A DNA stretch of 10,016 nt from Candidatus Zixiibacteriota bacterium (GTDB lineage: Bacteria; Zixibacteria; MSB-5A5; UBA10806), in contig DOTU01000065.1 in assembly GCA_003520965.1 (NCBI GenBank), positions 759-10,774 of the forward strand, read 5' to 3'. Each line of letters begins with the position of its first letter. The first letter of the stretch is position 1. The position numbers and the translations under genes were made by a program. The notes beneath the pieces are model-generated. The model had not been told where the DNA came from. It ran no database searches and worked only from the letters and a program-made list of their open reading frames with translations. Shown piece after piece: positions 1 to 7,794 of the stretch.

Positions 1-1433
1 GGGCCAATTTTATTGTTGAACTGCAGTGCATCCAGATTACTATTATAAAACGCAGGACTGCCCCAGTTTTGCGGAAAGCCCCAGCCACGATATGAAGTGA
101 GACACACGCCATTATTAAATGCCGCAGTTATAGGGGCTGTATTAGGATCTCCACTCCCCCACCCGAATGCAGTATCTACCCGGGTGAAACCTCTATCCAG
201 TAACATCTCGCGTACCCAAAGTACGCCGATACGCGGCGTGACGGCACCCACGTTGCCCGCGCATGAAAGCGCTCTTGTCCAGTAGTTGGGATCTCCCATA
301 TAGGGGGTTTTATCGTAAATGAGACCCTTCCAGATGGTGGTTCTCATGATGCTGTTGGTCATCGGCATCGACATTCTGGTAACCATAACATCGGCAAAGT
401 AATCGGAACCATCCACACAGGCATATTGATGGTCTGAGGCCAAACCGTCGTGGTTATAATCAATCAACCCGCTGGTGTTAGATCCCATTATACAAACAAA
501 CTCCGGTGGTACTGCCCAATTATTATAAGCATTTTGAATATATGTAAAAATTTGGGAACTGGAAGGATTGGTGTGATGAGCGATGGCGGTATCAGGTACC
601 GCGACCACAGAGTATCCCTTAAGATGTTTCCAGCGAGCTAAAAGCTGAACCAAAGAATCGGGAATATTGCGCGGATACAGAATCAAATATCCGCCCCTGA
701 TCGGATGATAAGCAGCCAACATCTCATCGGCATTGGGAACAATAGCGCGATACATAGGCAGAAAGGTTTCGGAGATATTATTATTATGCCTTATCTTTTG
801 GTTTCTGGTATCAGTTCCATCATAATTCAATCTCCAATCAATATTGGTATAAACTTTTAGTTCTCTTCTGGCCGGATTATACTGGATAGGACTTAAAACC
901 GCAGAGACCATCCTTAAATCTCTAAAGATGATAGGCTCTTGAACATCCACTATATCAGAAGGATAAAAAGCATCCCGCTGGTAAAAAGCCTCATCTTTAG
1001 TAAACGGTATAACTGCGTCCGGTTGACTATCCAAAGGTTGAAGCTGGAATGGACAGACATCGACATTTTCAATGATCTGGAAAGAAGATGAAATAATCTC
1101 CGCTCGTACTCCGGCCTGATCGGGTATGGCCACAAGCTGCGAATAAACGGGCAGATCGGGTAATCCCGGTTGGCTGGTCTCTCCAAATTTCTCGGGCGTA
1201 TCGGTAATAGGCGAAACTCCTTGGTATGTGGAGGAAGAGATGGTTTTATCGGAAAGCTCTACTCCCGCCATATGGAATGAAAAGGCAGTTTGAGAGGTTG
1301 TGGAAACTGTCTTTTCTAAAGTCTGGTGCCCCAGGGAGGTCGCATCCAAAACCACCCTTTTCGTTCCGTCCTGCGCTCCTAAAACCAGAACAGGAATAAA
1401 AAGTGCAATAACTACCAACATCGCTGCTCGCAT
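1..1433 (-). CDS. Secreted gingipain-like C25-family peptidase, N-terminal part (gene continues past the left edge)
   Basis: Reading leftward from an ATG at 1433, an open frame of 477 codons runs off the window without a stop. The start is set by an AGGAGG box 7 bases upstream and by a signal peptide (basic MRAAM, hydrophobic core to about residue 18, likely cleavage after Ala20). Residues about 60-235 resemble the C25 propeptide domain: a PGLPDLPVYSQLVAIP stretch, then RDLRMVSAVLSPIQYNP and a VYTNIDWRLNY beta strand. The catalytic caspase-like domain starts near residue 247 (GGYLILYP, RWKHLKGYSV) and includes the acidic DGSDYFADVMVTR segment (341-353). In gingipains the nucleophile Cys lies about 33 residues after a catalytic His in a Y-x-G-H-G motif. 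Here that motif reads YRGWG with Trp451, and the Cys position lies just outside the window. C25 enzymes are exported cysteine peptidases; whether this one is active is uncertain. C-terminal sorting domains cannot be seen. Family assignment is confident, substrate unknown. Confidence 0.87.
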   Translation of the reverse strand, partial: MRAAMLVVIALFIPVLVLGAQDGTKRVVLDATSLGHQTLEKTVSTTSQTAFSFHMAGVELSDKTISSSTYQGVSPITDTPEKFGETSQPGLPDLPVYSQLVAIPDQAGVRAEIISSSFQIIENVDVCPFQLQPLDSQPDAVIPFTKDEAFYQRDAFYPSDIVDVQEPIIFRDLRMVSAVLSPIQYNPARRELKVYTNIDWRLNYDGTDTRNQKIRHNNNISETFLPMYRAIVPNADEMLAAYHPIRGGYLILYPRNIPDSLVQLLARWKHLKGYSVVAVPDTAIAHHTNPSSSQIFTYIQNAYNNWAVPPEFVCIMGSNTSGLIDYNHDGLASDHQYACVDGSDYFADVMVTRMSMPMTNSIMRTTIWKGLIYDKTPYMGDPNYWTRALSCAGNVGAVTPRIGVLWVREMLLDRGFTRVDTAFGWGSGDPNTAPITAAFNNGVCLTSYRGWGFPQNWGSPAFYNSNLDALQFNNKIG

Positions 1434-1898
1434 CTTCTTGCCTCCTAAAACCGTCAAATTTTATTCAGAGTTTGCGTAGATAATTCCTGAAGAAATCATC
1501 CTAAAAAAAAACGGGTTAACTACCCCTAAACCTTCCTCTATGAATATAACTAACAATAAATGAAAATAAATAAAAAAATTACTAACGTATAGAGTTAATT
1601 CCATAATACATCGATTATTTTGCATCCAATATCCCCCTCACCGAGATGGCTTCTCTAATCAATGAAGCCTCCCAAATCATCGTTTCGGGCCAAACTTCGT
1701 TTCTTGTAAAATGGATTGTATTTCCAAGCGAGAGGCAAATTAAATGGTTAATGGCAACGTTGGCATAGACTTACGGCATGCCTCATGTTCGATATTTTGC
1801 ATTTAATAGTGTATTATTAGAAATGGCAAAAATCAAATCAAGGCTACCTGATTCAAATTGCATGGCAATATTGATATTTGCCGAGATGGCGGTATTAC
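1434..1898. other. Spacer between the C25 peptidase gene and the aquaporin gene
   Basis: No convincing gene is seen. The half next to the peptidase gene is very AT-rich, with long A/T runs at 1501-1580, and probably holds that gene's promoter: a minus-strand TATTAT (complement of 1603-1608) is the best -10 candidate, but its upstream TTGGAT is only 15 bases away, so I do not call it. A 6-bp perfect hairpin (GGCTTC at 1648-1653, GAAGCC at 1664-1669) has no following T-run and is not a classical terminator. The end of the aquaporin gene has no clear intrinsic terminator either. Confidence 0.5.
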
Positions 1899-2579
1899 CT
1901 AAGCGGCTTTTTCGAAAGCGCCTCTCCAAACCAGCGCTGCGAGTATTCCGCCAAGAACCGGCGCCACAATAAACAGCCAGAGTTGAGCAAGAGCTTGACC
2001 ACCCACCAACAATGCCGGACCCAATGATCGAGCCGGATTAACTGATGTACCGGTAATTGGAATTCCTACGATGTGTATAAGAACCAACGCCAACCCAATA
2101 GCAAGTCCCGCGAAACCTTTCGGTGCGTTGGCATGGGTTGAACCGAAAATAACGATAAGAAATAAGAAGCTTAGAACAACTTCAGCTATGAAACATGCCC
2201 CCAAAGAATACTGATGCGGCGACAAGGGGCCATATCCATTCTGACCCAAGCCTCCCGCAGCAATGGAGTAATCCGCTTTCCCAATGGCTATGGCAAGCAA
2301 AATTGCTGCCCCAAGAATTGCTCCAATACATTGGGCAATAATATAGCCGACAGCATCTCGTCCTTTGATCTTACCCCCCACCAGCATGGCAATTGTAATA
2401 GCGGGATTGATATGGCAACCTGAAATTGGCCCAATGGCATAAACCATGACGAGTACGGTAAGTCCAAAAGCAAACGCAATCCCCAAGAAACCCACTTGCT
2501 GGCCAGCGATAACTGCGCTGCCGCAGCCAATCAACACCAGAAAAAGGGTTCCTATCAACTCAGCAAAATAGTTCTTCAT
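1899..2579 (-). CDS. aqpZ: Aquaporin Z-type water channel (MIP family)
   Basis: A 226-residue inner-membrane channel of the major intrinsic protein family, close to the E. coli AqpZ length of 231. It has the usual two-fold fold with six hydrophobic segments and two half-helices carrying the NPA boxes: GCHINPA (NPA at 58-60) and GTSVNPARS (NPA at 181-183). All four selectivity-filter (ar/R) positions known from E. coli AqpZ can be placed: Phe38, His169, Thr178 and Arg184, with the same His-to-Arg spacing of 15. His plus Arg with a bulky Phe is the water-selective pattern; glycerol facilitators have a smaller residue in place of the His and an Asp after the second NPA region. The ATG at 2579 has an AGGA box 6 bases upstream. 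It stands alone, about 460 bp from each neighbour, with its own candidate promoter. Expected role: rapid water flux during osmotic change. Confidence 0.95.
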   Translation of the reverse strand: MKNYFAELIGTLFLVLIGCGSAVIAGQQVGFLGIAFAFGLTVLVMVYAIGPISGCHINPAITIAMLVGGKIKGRDAVGYIIAQCIGAILGAAILLAIAIGKADYSIAAGGLGQNGYGPLSPHQYSLGACFIAEVVLSFLFLIVIFGSTHANAPKGFAGLAIGLALVLIHIVGIPITGTSVNPARSLGPALLVGGQALAQLWLFIVAPVLGGILAALVWRGAFEKAA

Positions 2580-2638
2580 ACAGATTCCTTTCCCAAAAGG
2601 TCATAAATTTTATCATTAAAAACTACGGATCCGAGATT

Positions 2639-2667
2639 ATTATAAACCCAAGGGTAAAGGAATACAA
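2639..2667 (-). promoter_or_regulatory. Candidate sigma70-type promoter of the aquaporin gene
   Basis: On the minus strand, a perfect TATAAT (complement of 2639-2644) lies 17 bases after TTGTAT (complement of 2662-2667, three of six matches to TTGACA). Transcription would begin near 2632 and give a leader of about 50 bases before the aquaporin ATG. The -10 box and the spacing are good, the -35 box is weak, and the flanking DNA is AT-rich, so chance matches are possible. Confidence 0.42.
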
Positions 2668-3040
2668 TAGTAAACTCGGATATCTGATGATCGGCCCAAT
2701 TATCGTTAGTGCAATACGAAATATAGGAATAACCTAATAATTGAATCTTACCCGGCATTGAGAACAACGCCTACTCGAATAAATACTATAAGATTAATTC
2801 TATGCTACTGAATATTGCTATCGGTGTTTTTCTCTTATTCCAAAATAATATTTTAGCCCAATATTAGAAAGAGCGTATTTTTTGTAGGCTTGATATAGGA
2901 AGAGCCGGTCATACGGACAGCGGCTCTCCCAAGTATCGAATAATTTATTCGGAATCTTAATTTTCGTTTCTGGCATCAAACACTACCAAAATTATTCCAC
3001 CGTTATACCTGCGTTACATTGCAACAAGCTAAATGCCATC
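2668..3040. other. Spacer between the aquaporin upstream region and the end of the RND operon
   Basis: No credible coding region is seen on either strand; the open frames are short, of poor composition, and lack ribosome binding sites. The only clear structure is the GC-rich hairpin at 2898-2930, annotated separately. The rest is AT-rich without recognisable repeats. Confidence 0.5.
2898..2930 (-). terminator. GC-rich hairpin downstream of the RND operon, possible transcription terminator
   Basis: AGAGCCG (2901-2907) and CGGCTCT (2921-2927) form a perfect 7-bp stem around a 13-base loop. Beyond one mismatch, two more G-C pairs extend it (GG at 2898-2899, CC at 2929-2930). It sits about 110 bases after the RND pump stop codon, where an operon terminator would be expected. 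No run of T follows on either strand, so it is not a textbook intrinsic terminator; it may instead be an mRNA 3'-end stabilising stem. Confidence 0.35.
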
Positions 3041-6000
3041 CTAATAAGGTACTGTGACCATCGTTTTTTTCGGAGCGTAAACGACTTCGTTTTCTTCGGC
3101 CTCAGAGTGTTTATGAACTCCGGCAACAAGCATATAGATTGCGGGCACAACAAAGAGGGTAAAGGCCGTGCCGATAATCATCCCGCTGACAAGTGTGATT
3201 CCGATGCTGTTTCGAGCGCCGGCCCCAGGACCGTGGGCGAATACAAGCGGTAAATGACCTACCACAGTCGCTGCCGTGGTCATTAAAATCGGCCGTAGCC
3301 TTGTACCAGCGGCTTCAATAACCGCATGCAGTTTATCCATTCCGGTAGTTTGCATTTGATTTGCAAACTGCACAATTAATATTCCGTTTTTCGATACCAA
3401 CCCCACCAAGGTTATCAGTCCAACCTGGCTGTAAATATTAAGGGTGGTCAATCCAAGAAACGAAAACATCAATGCGCCGGATATCGCCAGGGGAACCGAT
3501 CCGGCGAGGATGACGAAGGGATCGCGAAAACTCTCAAATTGAGCGGCAAGTACGAGAAAGATAAGTATGGCAGACAATAAAAATATGCCGAGGAATTTAC
3601 TCCCCTCGACTCGTAATTGGCGCGATTGGCCGGCGTAATCCAGGGTATAACCGCGCGGTAATATCTGTTTTGCCCGACCCTCGAGAAATTTCAGGGCCTG
3701 GTCCAATGAAACTCCCGGCGGGATTACCCCCTGAATACGCACGGCATTGAGCTGCTGGAATCGCTTGAGTTCCCGTGGCTGCGTAGATGATTGAAGGGTG
3801 GCAAAAGTAGAAAGCGGGACCAGCCTCCCCGGCCCGGTTACATAAATTTCCTCGAGTTGTTCGGGAGTCAAACGTCGGCTTCTGGTAATCTGCGGAATCA
3901 CCTTGTAGCTGCGGCCCTGAATACTGAAGCGGTTGACAAAATTTCCGCTAAGAAGTGTGGAAAGATCTCGTCCGGCCTGGCTCATATCCACACCCAGCGA
4001 ACGCATCTTATCACGATCGAAAACAACTTCGGTTTGCGGCTGATCGAATTTAAGGTCGGCATCGGCGTACATGAACATTCCACTGCCATAAGCTTTCATA
4101 ACAAGTTGATTGGCAAATTGTATGAGCTGCTCGGGTTCAGCGGTTGATGCAATCACGAAATCAACGGGGAAATCCCCTCCCCCGGGAAGCGCAGGCGGAA
4201 TCAAATTTATTACTCGAACTCCGGGAATCTTCGAGACTCCCCGAGCCAGATCAAGTTGAATTTCTTTTGTATTCTTTTTCCGTTGACTCCACGGAACGGT
4301 AACCAGCCCATTGAAACCGCCGGTGGGAAATGTTATCTGGAAAGTATTCTTATATTCGGGTAATGATTGATAAGCTTGGTTGACTTTTTCAGTGTATAGC
4401 TTTGTTTGATCAAGAGTTGAATTCGGAGCCGCCTGAACGATCCCAAATACAACGCCCTGGTCCTCGTCGGGCGCCAGTTCTTTCTGCGAAAAAATATAAA
4501 AAGGCACCATTAAAACCGCAACAAAAATCCAAAGAACATAGACAACGGGACGATATTTAAGGATGTTTGAGAGCAAGCTCATATACTTATCGCGAACAAT
4601 ATTAAAGTGTCTGTTAATCATTCCTCCGAATCCGCGTTGGGTATCCCCTGCGCGAAGGAATTTGGAACCCATCATTGGCGATAAGGTCAGTGCTACAATG
4701 CCTGATATGAGGACCGCCCCCGCCAGGGTAAAAGCAAACTCGCGAAAAAGCGAACCCGTCAAACCGCCTTGAATTCCAATCGGCGTATATACCGCAGCCA
4801 GGGTTATAGTCATGGCGATGATCGGCCCGACCAGCTCACGGGCGGCATTTATCGACGCTTGTAACGGCCGCTCTCCCAGGTGAATATGCCGTTCTATATT
4901 CTCAACCATTACTATAGCATCATCAACTACCAACCCGACCGAGAGAACAATCGCCAACAGAGTCAGTAAATTTATTGAAAAACCAGCCAGGAACATTAAA
5001 AAGACAGCGCCAATCAATGAAATTGGAATTGCCACCACGGGAATTATCATGCCGCGTACCGATCCCAAAAAAAGGAAAATAATCAATATCACTATGAGAA
5101 GGGTCTCCGATAGGGTTTTAATCACTTCCCCGATAGCGTCTTTAATATATTCTGTTGAATCATAAGGGACACCCATGGTCATCCCATTCGGGAGTTGCGA
5201 TTCAATCTCCGGAATGATTGATCTGACCCGTTTGATAACATCAAGCGTATTGGAGGTGGGAAGTACCCAGATGCCCATGAAGGTTGCGCTCTGTCCGTTG
5301 AATCTGACATCCTGATCATAGTTTTCGGCTCCGAGCACCACATCAGCGATTTCTCCTAAACGGACTACGGACCCGCCGTCCTGCTTGACCACCATCTGTC
5401 GGAATTCCTCAGGTGTCTGGAGGTTGGTATTGGCTACGAGGTTCACCGAAACCATTGAACCCTTAGTCGATCCGAGAGCCGAAAGATAATTATTTCTCGC
5501 CAGCACATCCTGTACCTGCGACGGAGAGATATTCAAAGCTGCCATCTTATCAGGTTTGAGCCAAACCCGCATAGCAAAAGTACGCCCGCCAAGAATATCA
5601 GCCCTTTGTACGCCGCTGACCGCGGAGAGCTTTGGCTGCACAACACGGGTAAGGTATTCCGTAATCTGGTTTTGATCGAATGTATTTGAGGCAAAGCCAA
5701 CATACATCGCGGCGAACTGATGTTCTGATGTTTGCAGTTCAATTATGGGGGCTTGCGCATCAGGCGGAAGATCGTTGCGTACCTGGGCGACCTTGGCTTG
5801 AATCTGCGTTAGCGCGGCATTGGTATCAAAGTTTAATTTAAGATGCACGGTGATGGTGCTCATGCTTTGCGAGCTTGATGACTCGATGTAATCGATTCCA
5901 TCCATGTTGGCAATGGCACGCTCCAAGGGCGTAGTGATAAACCCGCGCACCAAATCTGCATTGGCGCCAATATAGGCCGTAGTTACCGAAATAACTGCGA

Positions 6001-6124
6001 TGTCGCTGCGCGGATACTGTCTGACATTTAGGGATCTGATTGATTGAATCCCGGCAATCAGAATCACCAGGCTTATAACTATTGCCAGAACCGGTCGGCG
6101 GATGAATAAATCGGTGAGCTTCAT
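3041..6124 (-). CDS. HAE1-family RND efflux transporter, inner-membrane pump (AcrB/MexB-like)
   Basis: A complete 1027-residue proton-driven pump, typical in length for the hydrophobe/amphiphile efflux-1 family. The start MKLTDLFIRRPVLAIVIS is a characteristic first helix. Two periplasmic halves (about residues 30-330 and 555-840) alternate with membrane bundles (about 335-540 and 845-1000). The proton-relay residues are present: Asp401-Asp402 in VGLVVDDAIVMVENI (AcrB D407/D408), Lys912 in SKNGILIV (AcrB K940) and Arg942 in TRLRPILMT (AcrB R971). It should therefore be active. In a tripartite pump it draws substrates such as drugs, detergents or lipids from the periplasm and inner membrane for export through an outer-membrane channel. 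The ATG overlaps the adaptor's stop by one base (TGATG), and a GGAGG box lies 7 bases upstream inside the adaptor gene, implying translational coupling. Substrates cannot be predicted. No outer-membrane partner gene is adjacent. Confidence 0.96.
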   Translation of the reverse strand: MKLTDLFIRRPVLAIVISLVILIAGIQSIRSLNVRQYPRSDIAVISVTTAYIGANADLVRGFITTPLERAIANMDGIDYIESSSSQSMSTITVHLKLNFDTNAALTQIQAKVAQVRNDLPPDAQAPIIELQTSEHQFAAMYVGFASNTFDQNQITEYLTRVVQPKLSAVSGVQRADILGGRTFAMRVWLKPDKMAALNISPSQVQDVLARNNYLSALGSTKGSMVSVNLVANTNLQTPEEFRQMVVKQDGGSVVRLGEIADVVLGAENYDQDVRFNGQSATFMGIWVLPTSNTLDVIKRVRSIIPEIESQLPNGMTMGVPYDSTEYIKDAIGEVIKTLSETLLIVILIIFLFLGSVRGMIIPVVAIPISLIGAVFLMFLAGFSINLLTLLAIVLSVGLVVDDAIVMVENIERHIHLGERPLQASINAARELVGPIIAMTITLAAVYTPIGIQGGLTGSLFREFAFTLAGAVLISGIVALTLSPMMGSKFLRAGDTQRGFGGMINRHFNIVRDKYMSLLSNILKYRPVVYVLWIFVAVLMVPFYIFSQKELAPDEDQGVVFGIVQAAPNSTLDQTKLYTEKVNQAYQSLPEYKNTFQITFPTGGFNGLVTVPWSQRKKNTKEIQLDLARGVSKIPGVRVINLIPPALPGGGDFPVDFVIASTAEPEQLIQFANQLVMKAYGSGMFMYADADLKFDQPQTEVVFDRDKMRSLGVDMSQAGRDLSTLLSGNFVNRFSIQGRSYKVIPQITRSRRLTPEQLEEIYVTGPGRLVPLSTFATLQSSTQPRELKRFQQLNAVRIQGVIPPGVSLDQALKFLEGRAKQILPRGYTLDYAGQSRQLRVEGSKFLGIFLLSAILIFLVLAAQFESFRDPFVILAGSVPLAISGALMFSFLGLTTLNIYSQVGLITLVGLVSKNGILIVQFANQMQTTGMDKLHAVIEAAGTRLRPILMTTAATVVGHLPLVFAHGPGAGARNSIGITLVSGMIIGTAFTLFVVPAIYMLVAGVHKHSEAEENEVVYAPKKTMVTVPY

Positions 6125-7251
6125 CAGTTATCCTCCGGTTTCGGCGCAAGATTATTGGATGGCTGAATTTCATTATTGACGACCACGGCTGTCCCGCTTC
6201 GCAATTTGAAAACTCCTGATGTAACTACCTCTTCCCCCGGTTTGACACCATCCAGAATTGAAACCAGATCCCCGCGAGCATCACCAAGCTTGACTAATTG
6301 CTGCTTTACCCCCTTATAGGCCCCACCTGTAGGTCCTTGTATGCTATCAACGACATATACAAAATCGCCGTATGGCGTATAGTATATGGATGAAGCGGGC
6401 ACAGCGACAACCGGACTGCTTTCTCTTAAAAATACGCTGACCTGAACGTACATTCCGGGATACAGCCTGCCATCCTTATTAGGAAAGGTCGCACGGATAT
6501 TGATATTCCGGGTGGATTTATCGATAACCGAATTGATTGCGGTTATTTTACCTTTACCAACCGGTGTCGGAGTATCTTCTATTGAAACTTCAAGCTCGTC
6601 GCCAACATTGATATAAGCCATTTCCTGCTGGGGTATGGAAAAATCAACATAAACTGGGTCCAGCGATTGTAATTGCACAATTGAATCCCCCGAATTAACG
6701 TATTGGCCCAGATTAATTTGCCGAATACCCAGAATTCCGCTGAAAGGCGCCCGGATTGTCTTGCGCTCGATTATGGCTGTTATCTGGTTTACGCCGGCAT
6801 CGGCCTGAGCGGCCTGCGCTTCAGCCTGGTCAAGGTCTGCCTGTGAGATTGCCTTATCGATATGTAAGTTGTTGGTCCGGTCGAGACTGATATGTGCAAG
6901 GCGTTTCTGGGCTTCCGCTCCGGATAATTCAGCCTCCTCTTGTTTGATATCGAGATTAACCAAAATTTCGCCTGCCGTTACTTTTTCCCCGGATTCAAAA
7001 TTTATTTTTGTCACGATACCGGGCAGATCGGCGCTAACGACAACCCCCTGTGCCGCTGTTACCGTGCCAATAGAATTTAGCGCTTTTTGCCAATCATTCT
7101 GTACGGCAACAATCGTAGTTACCGCTTCGGGGGGAGGTTTATAAGCCGATCCCTGAGCGATTGCGGCTTTGATCTGGGAGTATTTTATAAATCCAAGAGC
7201 GCTTACAACAGCCGCAATAATTATTAGCGTGAATATCATTCTTTTTGCCAT
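6124..7251 (-). CDS. Periplasmic adaptor (membrane fusion protein) of the RND efflux pump
   Basis: A 375-residue HlyD/AcrA-type adaptor linking the inner-membrane pump to an outer-membrane channel. Residues 5-22 form a single N-terminal hydrophobic segment without a lipobox Cys, so it is probably anchored by that helix rather than by lipid. Domains in order: first lipoyl half (about 65-102, SADLPGIVTKINFESGEKV), an alpha-helical hairpin rich in Ala, Gln and Glu (about 103-163), second lipoyl half (165-197, TIRAPFSGILGIRQINLGQ), beta-barrel (about 200-275, ending in GRLYPGMYVQV) and a membrane-proximal domain (280-360, VVAVPASSIYYTPYGDFVYVV, then GVKPGEEVVTSGVFKLRSGT). The short hairpin suits a TolC-type partner. 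The start at 7251 is supported by GAGGAG 8 bases upstream; a nearer ATG is in another frame. It is the first gene of the two-gene operon. Confidence 0.95.
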   Translation of the reverse strand: MAKRMIFTLIIIAAVVSALGFIKYSQIKAAIAQGSAYKPPPEAVTTIVAVQNDWQKALNSIGTVTAAQGVVVSADLPGIVTKINFESGEKVTAGEILVNLDIKQEEAELSGAEAQKRLAHISLDRTNNLHIDKAISQADLDQAEAQAAQADAGVNQITAIIERKTIRAPFSGILGIRQINLGQYVNSGDSIVQLQSLDPVYVDFSIPQQEMAYINVGDELEVSIEDTPTPVGKGKITAINSVIDKSTRNINIRATFPNKDGRLYPGMYVQVSVFLRESSPVVAVPASSIYYTPYGDFVYVVDSIQGPTGGAYKGVKQQLVKLGDARGDLVSILDGVKPGEEVVTSGVFKLRSGTAVVVNNEIQPSNNLAPKPEDN

Positions 7252-7342
7252 TAGCCATTCTCCTCAAAATTAATTCCAATAACCTCAGGAATTTCTTTCG
7301 CAAGTTACCGGGATATTATTTGATAACATAACAACAGTATCT

Positions 7343-7371
7343 ATATTATTAATGATATCCGGTTTTCTCAA
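7343..7371 (-). promoter_or_regulatory. Candidate sigma70-type promoter of the RND efflux operon
   Basis: On the minus strand TTGAGA (complement of 7366-7371, five of six to TTGACA) is followed after exactly 17 bases by TAATAT (complement of 7343-7348, four of six to TATAAT). Transcription would start near 7336 and leave a leader of about 85 bases before the adaptor ATG. No clear operator palindrome overlaps it. It is the best promoter-like match in this spacer and is correctly oriented. Confidence 0.45.
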
Positions 7372-7478
7372 TGGGGTTTAAAGACGCACTAAAGCCCGCT
7401 TAAGTCCTTGTTATCCCCGAGATTTTTATGTCTTGCGAGTCATATTAATTATCAACATTTCGTAAGAAAACTAAACTA

Positions 7479-7510
7479 CCGGGAACGATAGTTCCGGATA
7501 ATAATTATCC
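7479..7510. repeat. Two adjoining short palindromes, possible operator
   Basis: CCGGGAAC-GATA-GTTCCGG (7479-7497) forms a 7-bp stem with one bulged G. It shares its last two bases with a second palindrome, GGATAA-TAA-TTATCC (7496-7510). Such overlapping dyads can bind dimeric repressors, or form mutually exclusive RNA hairpins. They lie about 110 bases upstream of the candidate RND promoter, far for a simple operator. Chance is possible in AT-rich DNA. Confidence 0.3.
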
Positions 7511-7704
7511 ATGATTAAGAATTTTGAAAAAATAGAATTGAGAAATTAAGTCTGGCAGATCAGGAGCAGGATTTAGTGATATTACTAACCCTGTTTGTAC
7601 AATGTTAGTGTTTGGTAAAACTGGTAGTATCCCGTGGGTTCCTTGCCCGATGGCTGATTAAAATTAATTATTTTGAAAATATTGTCAAATTTAAACCCGT
7701 GACA

Positions 7705-7728
7705 CCTTGAATCGGTTATGATTCAAGG
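7705..7728. repeat. Perfect 9-bp hairpin next to the tRNA-like segment
   Basis: CCTTGAATC (7705-7713) and GATTCAAGG (7720-7728) are perfect reverse complements around the 6-base loop GGTTAT. On the minus strand it directly follows the tRNA-like segment. No T-run follows on either strand, so it is not a typical intrinsic terminator. It could be a processing or terminator-like structure behind a former tRNA gene, or a protein binding site. Confidence 0.5.
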
Positions 7729-7740
7729 GCTTATTCATAT

Positions 7741-7785
7741 CGGGGCCGGGATTTGAACCCATGACCTTCAGATTATAAGCCAGAT
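7741..7785 (-). pseudogene. tRNA-like remnant (3' half only), possible attachment-site scar
   Basis: On the minus strand this reads like the second half of a tRNA gene. TCTGG-CTTATAA-TCTGA fits an anticodon arm with loop CTTATAA (anticodon UAU, Ile-type) and one T-T mismatch in the stem; then AGGTC as variable loop, then GGG-TTCAAAT-CCC as T arm and a CCCCG acceptor end. The T stem has only three firm pairs plus a wobble. Upstream (above 7786 on this strand) there is no D arm and no acceptor 5' strand matching CCCCG, so it cannot fold as a complete tRNA. Either a tRNA pseudogene or the 3' tRNA fragment left by a site-specific integration; chance is unlikely but not excluded. Confidence 0.5.
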
Positions 7786-7794
7786 GTAATCCCC

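Noticed and set aside
950..1186. 78-codon minus-strand frame within the C25 peptidase gene
   Set aside because: It is the same strand in another frame of a gene whose main frame shows clear C25 propeptide features, with no independent start signal.
1641..1890. Direct repeat CCGAGATGGC at 1641-1650 and 1881-1890
   Set aside because: Dozens of 10-base matches are expected by chance in 10 kb, and nothing else around the two copies is shared.
2576..2767. 63-codon minus-strand frame just upstream of the aquaporin gene
   Set aside because: It covers the AT-rich promoter region, has no good ribosome binding site and no protein-like composition.
3791..4147. 118-codon open frame on the plus strand inside the RND pump gene
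   Set aside because: It is antisense to a well-conserved coding region, lacks a ribosome binding site and has no recognisable protein features.
7655..7688. Minus-strand TTGACA (complement of 7683-7688) as a promoter
   Set aside because: At 16 to 18 bases the -10 candidates match TATAAT at only about three of six positions, and no gene follows within a sensible distance.
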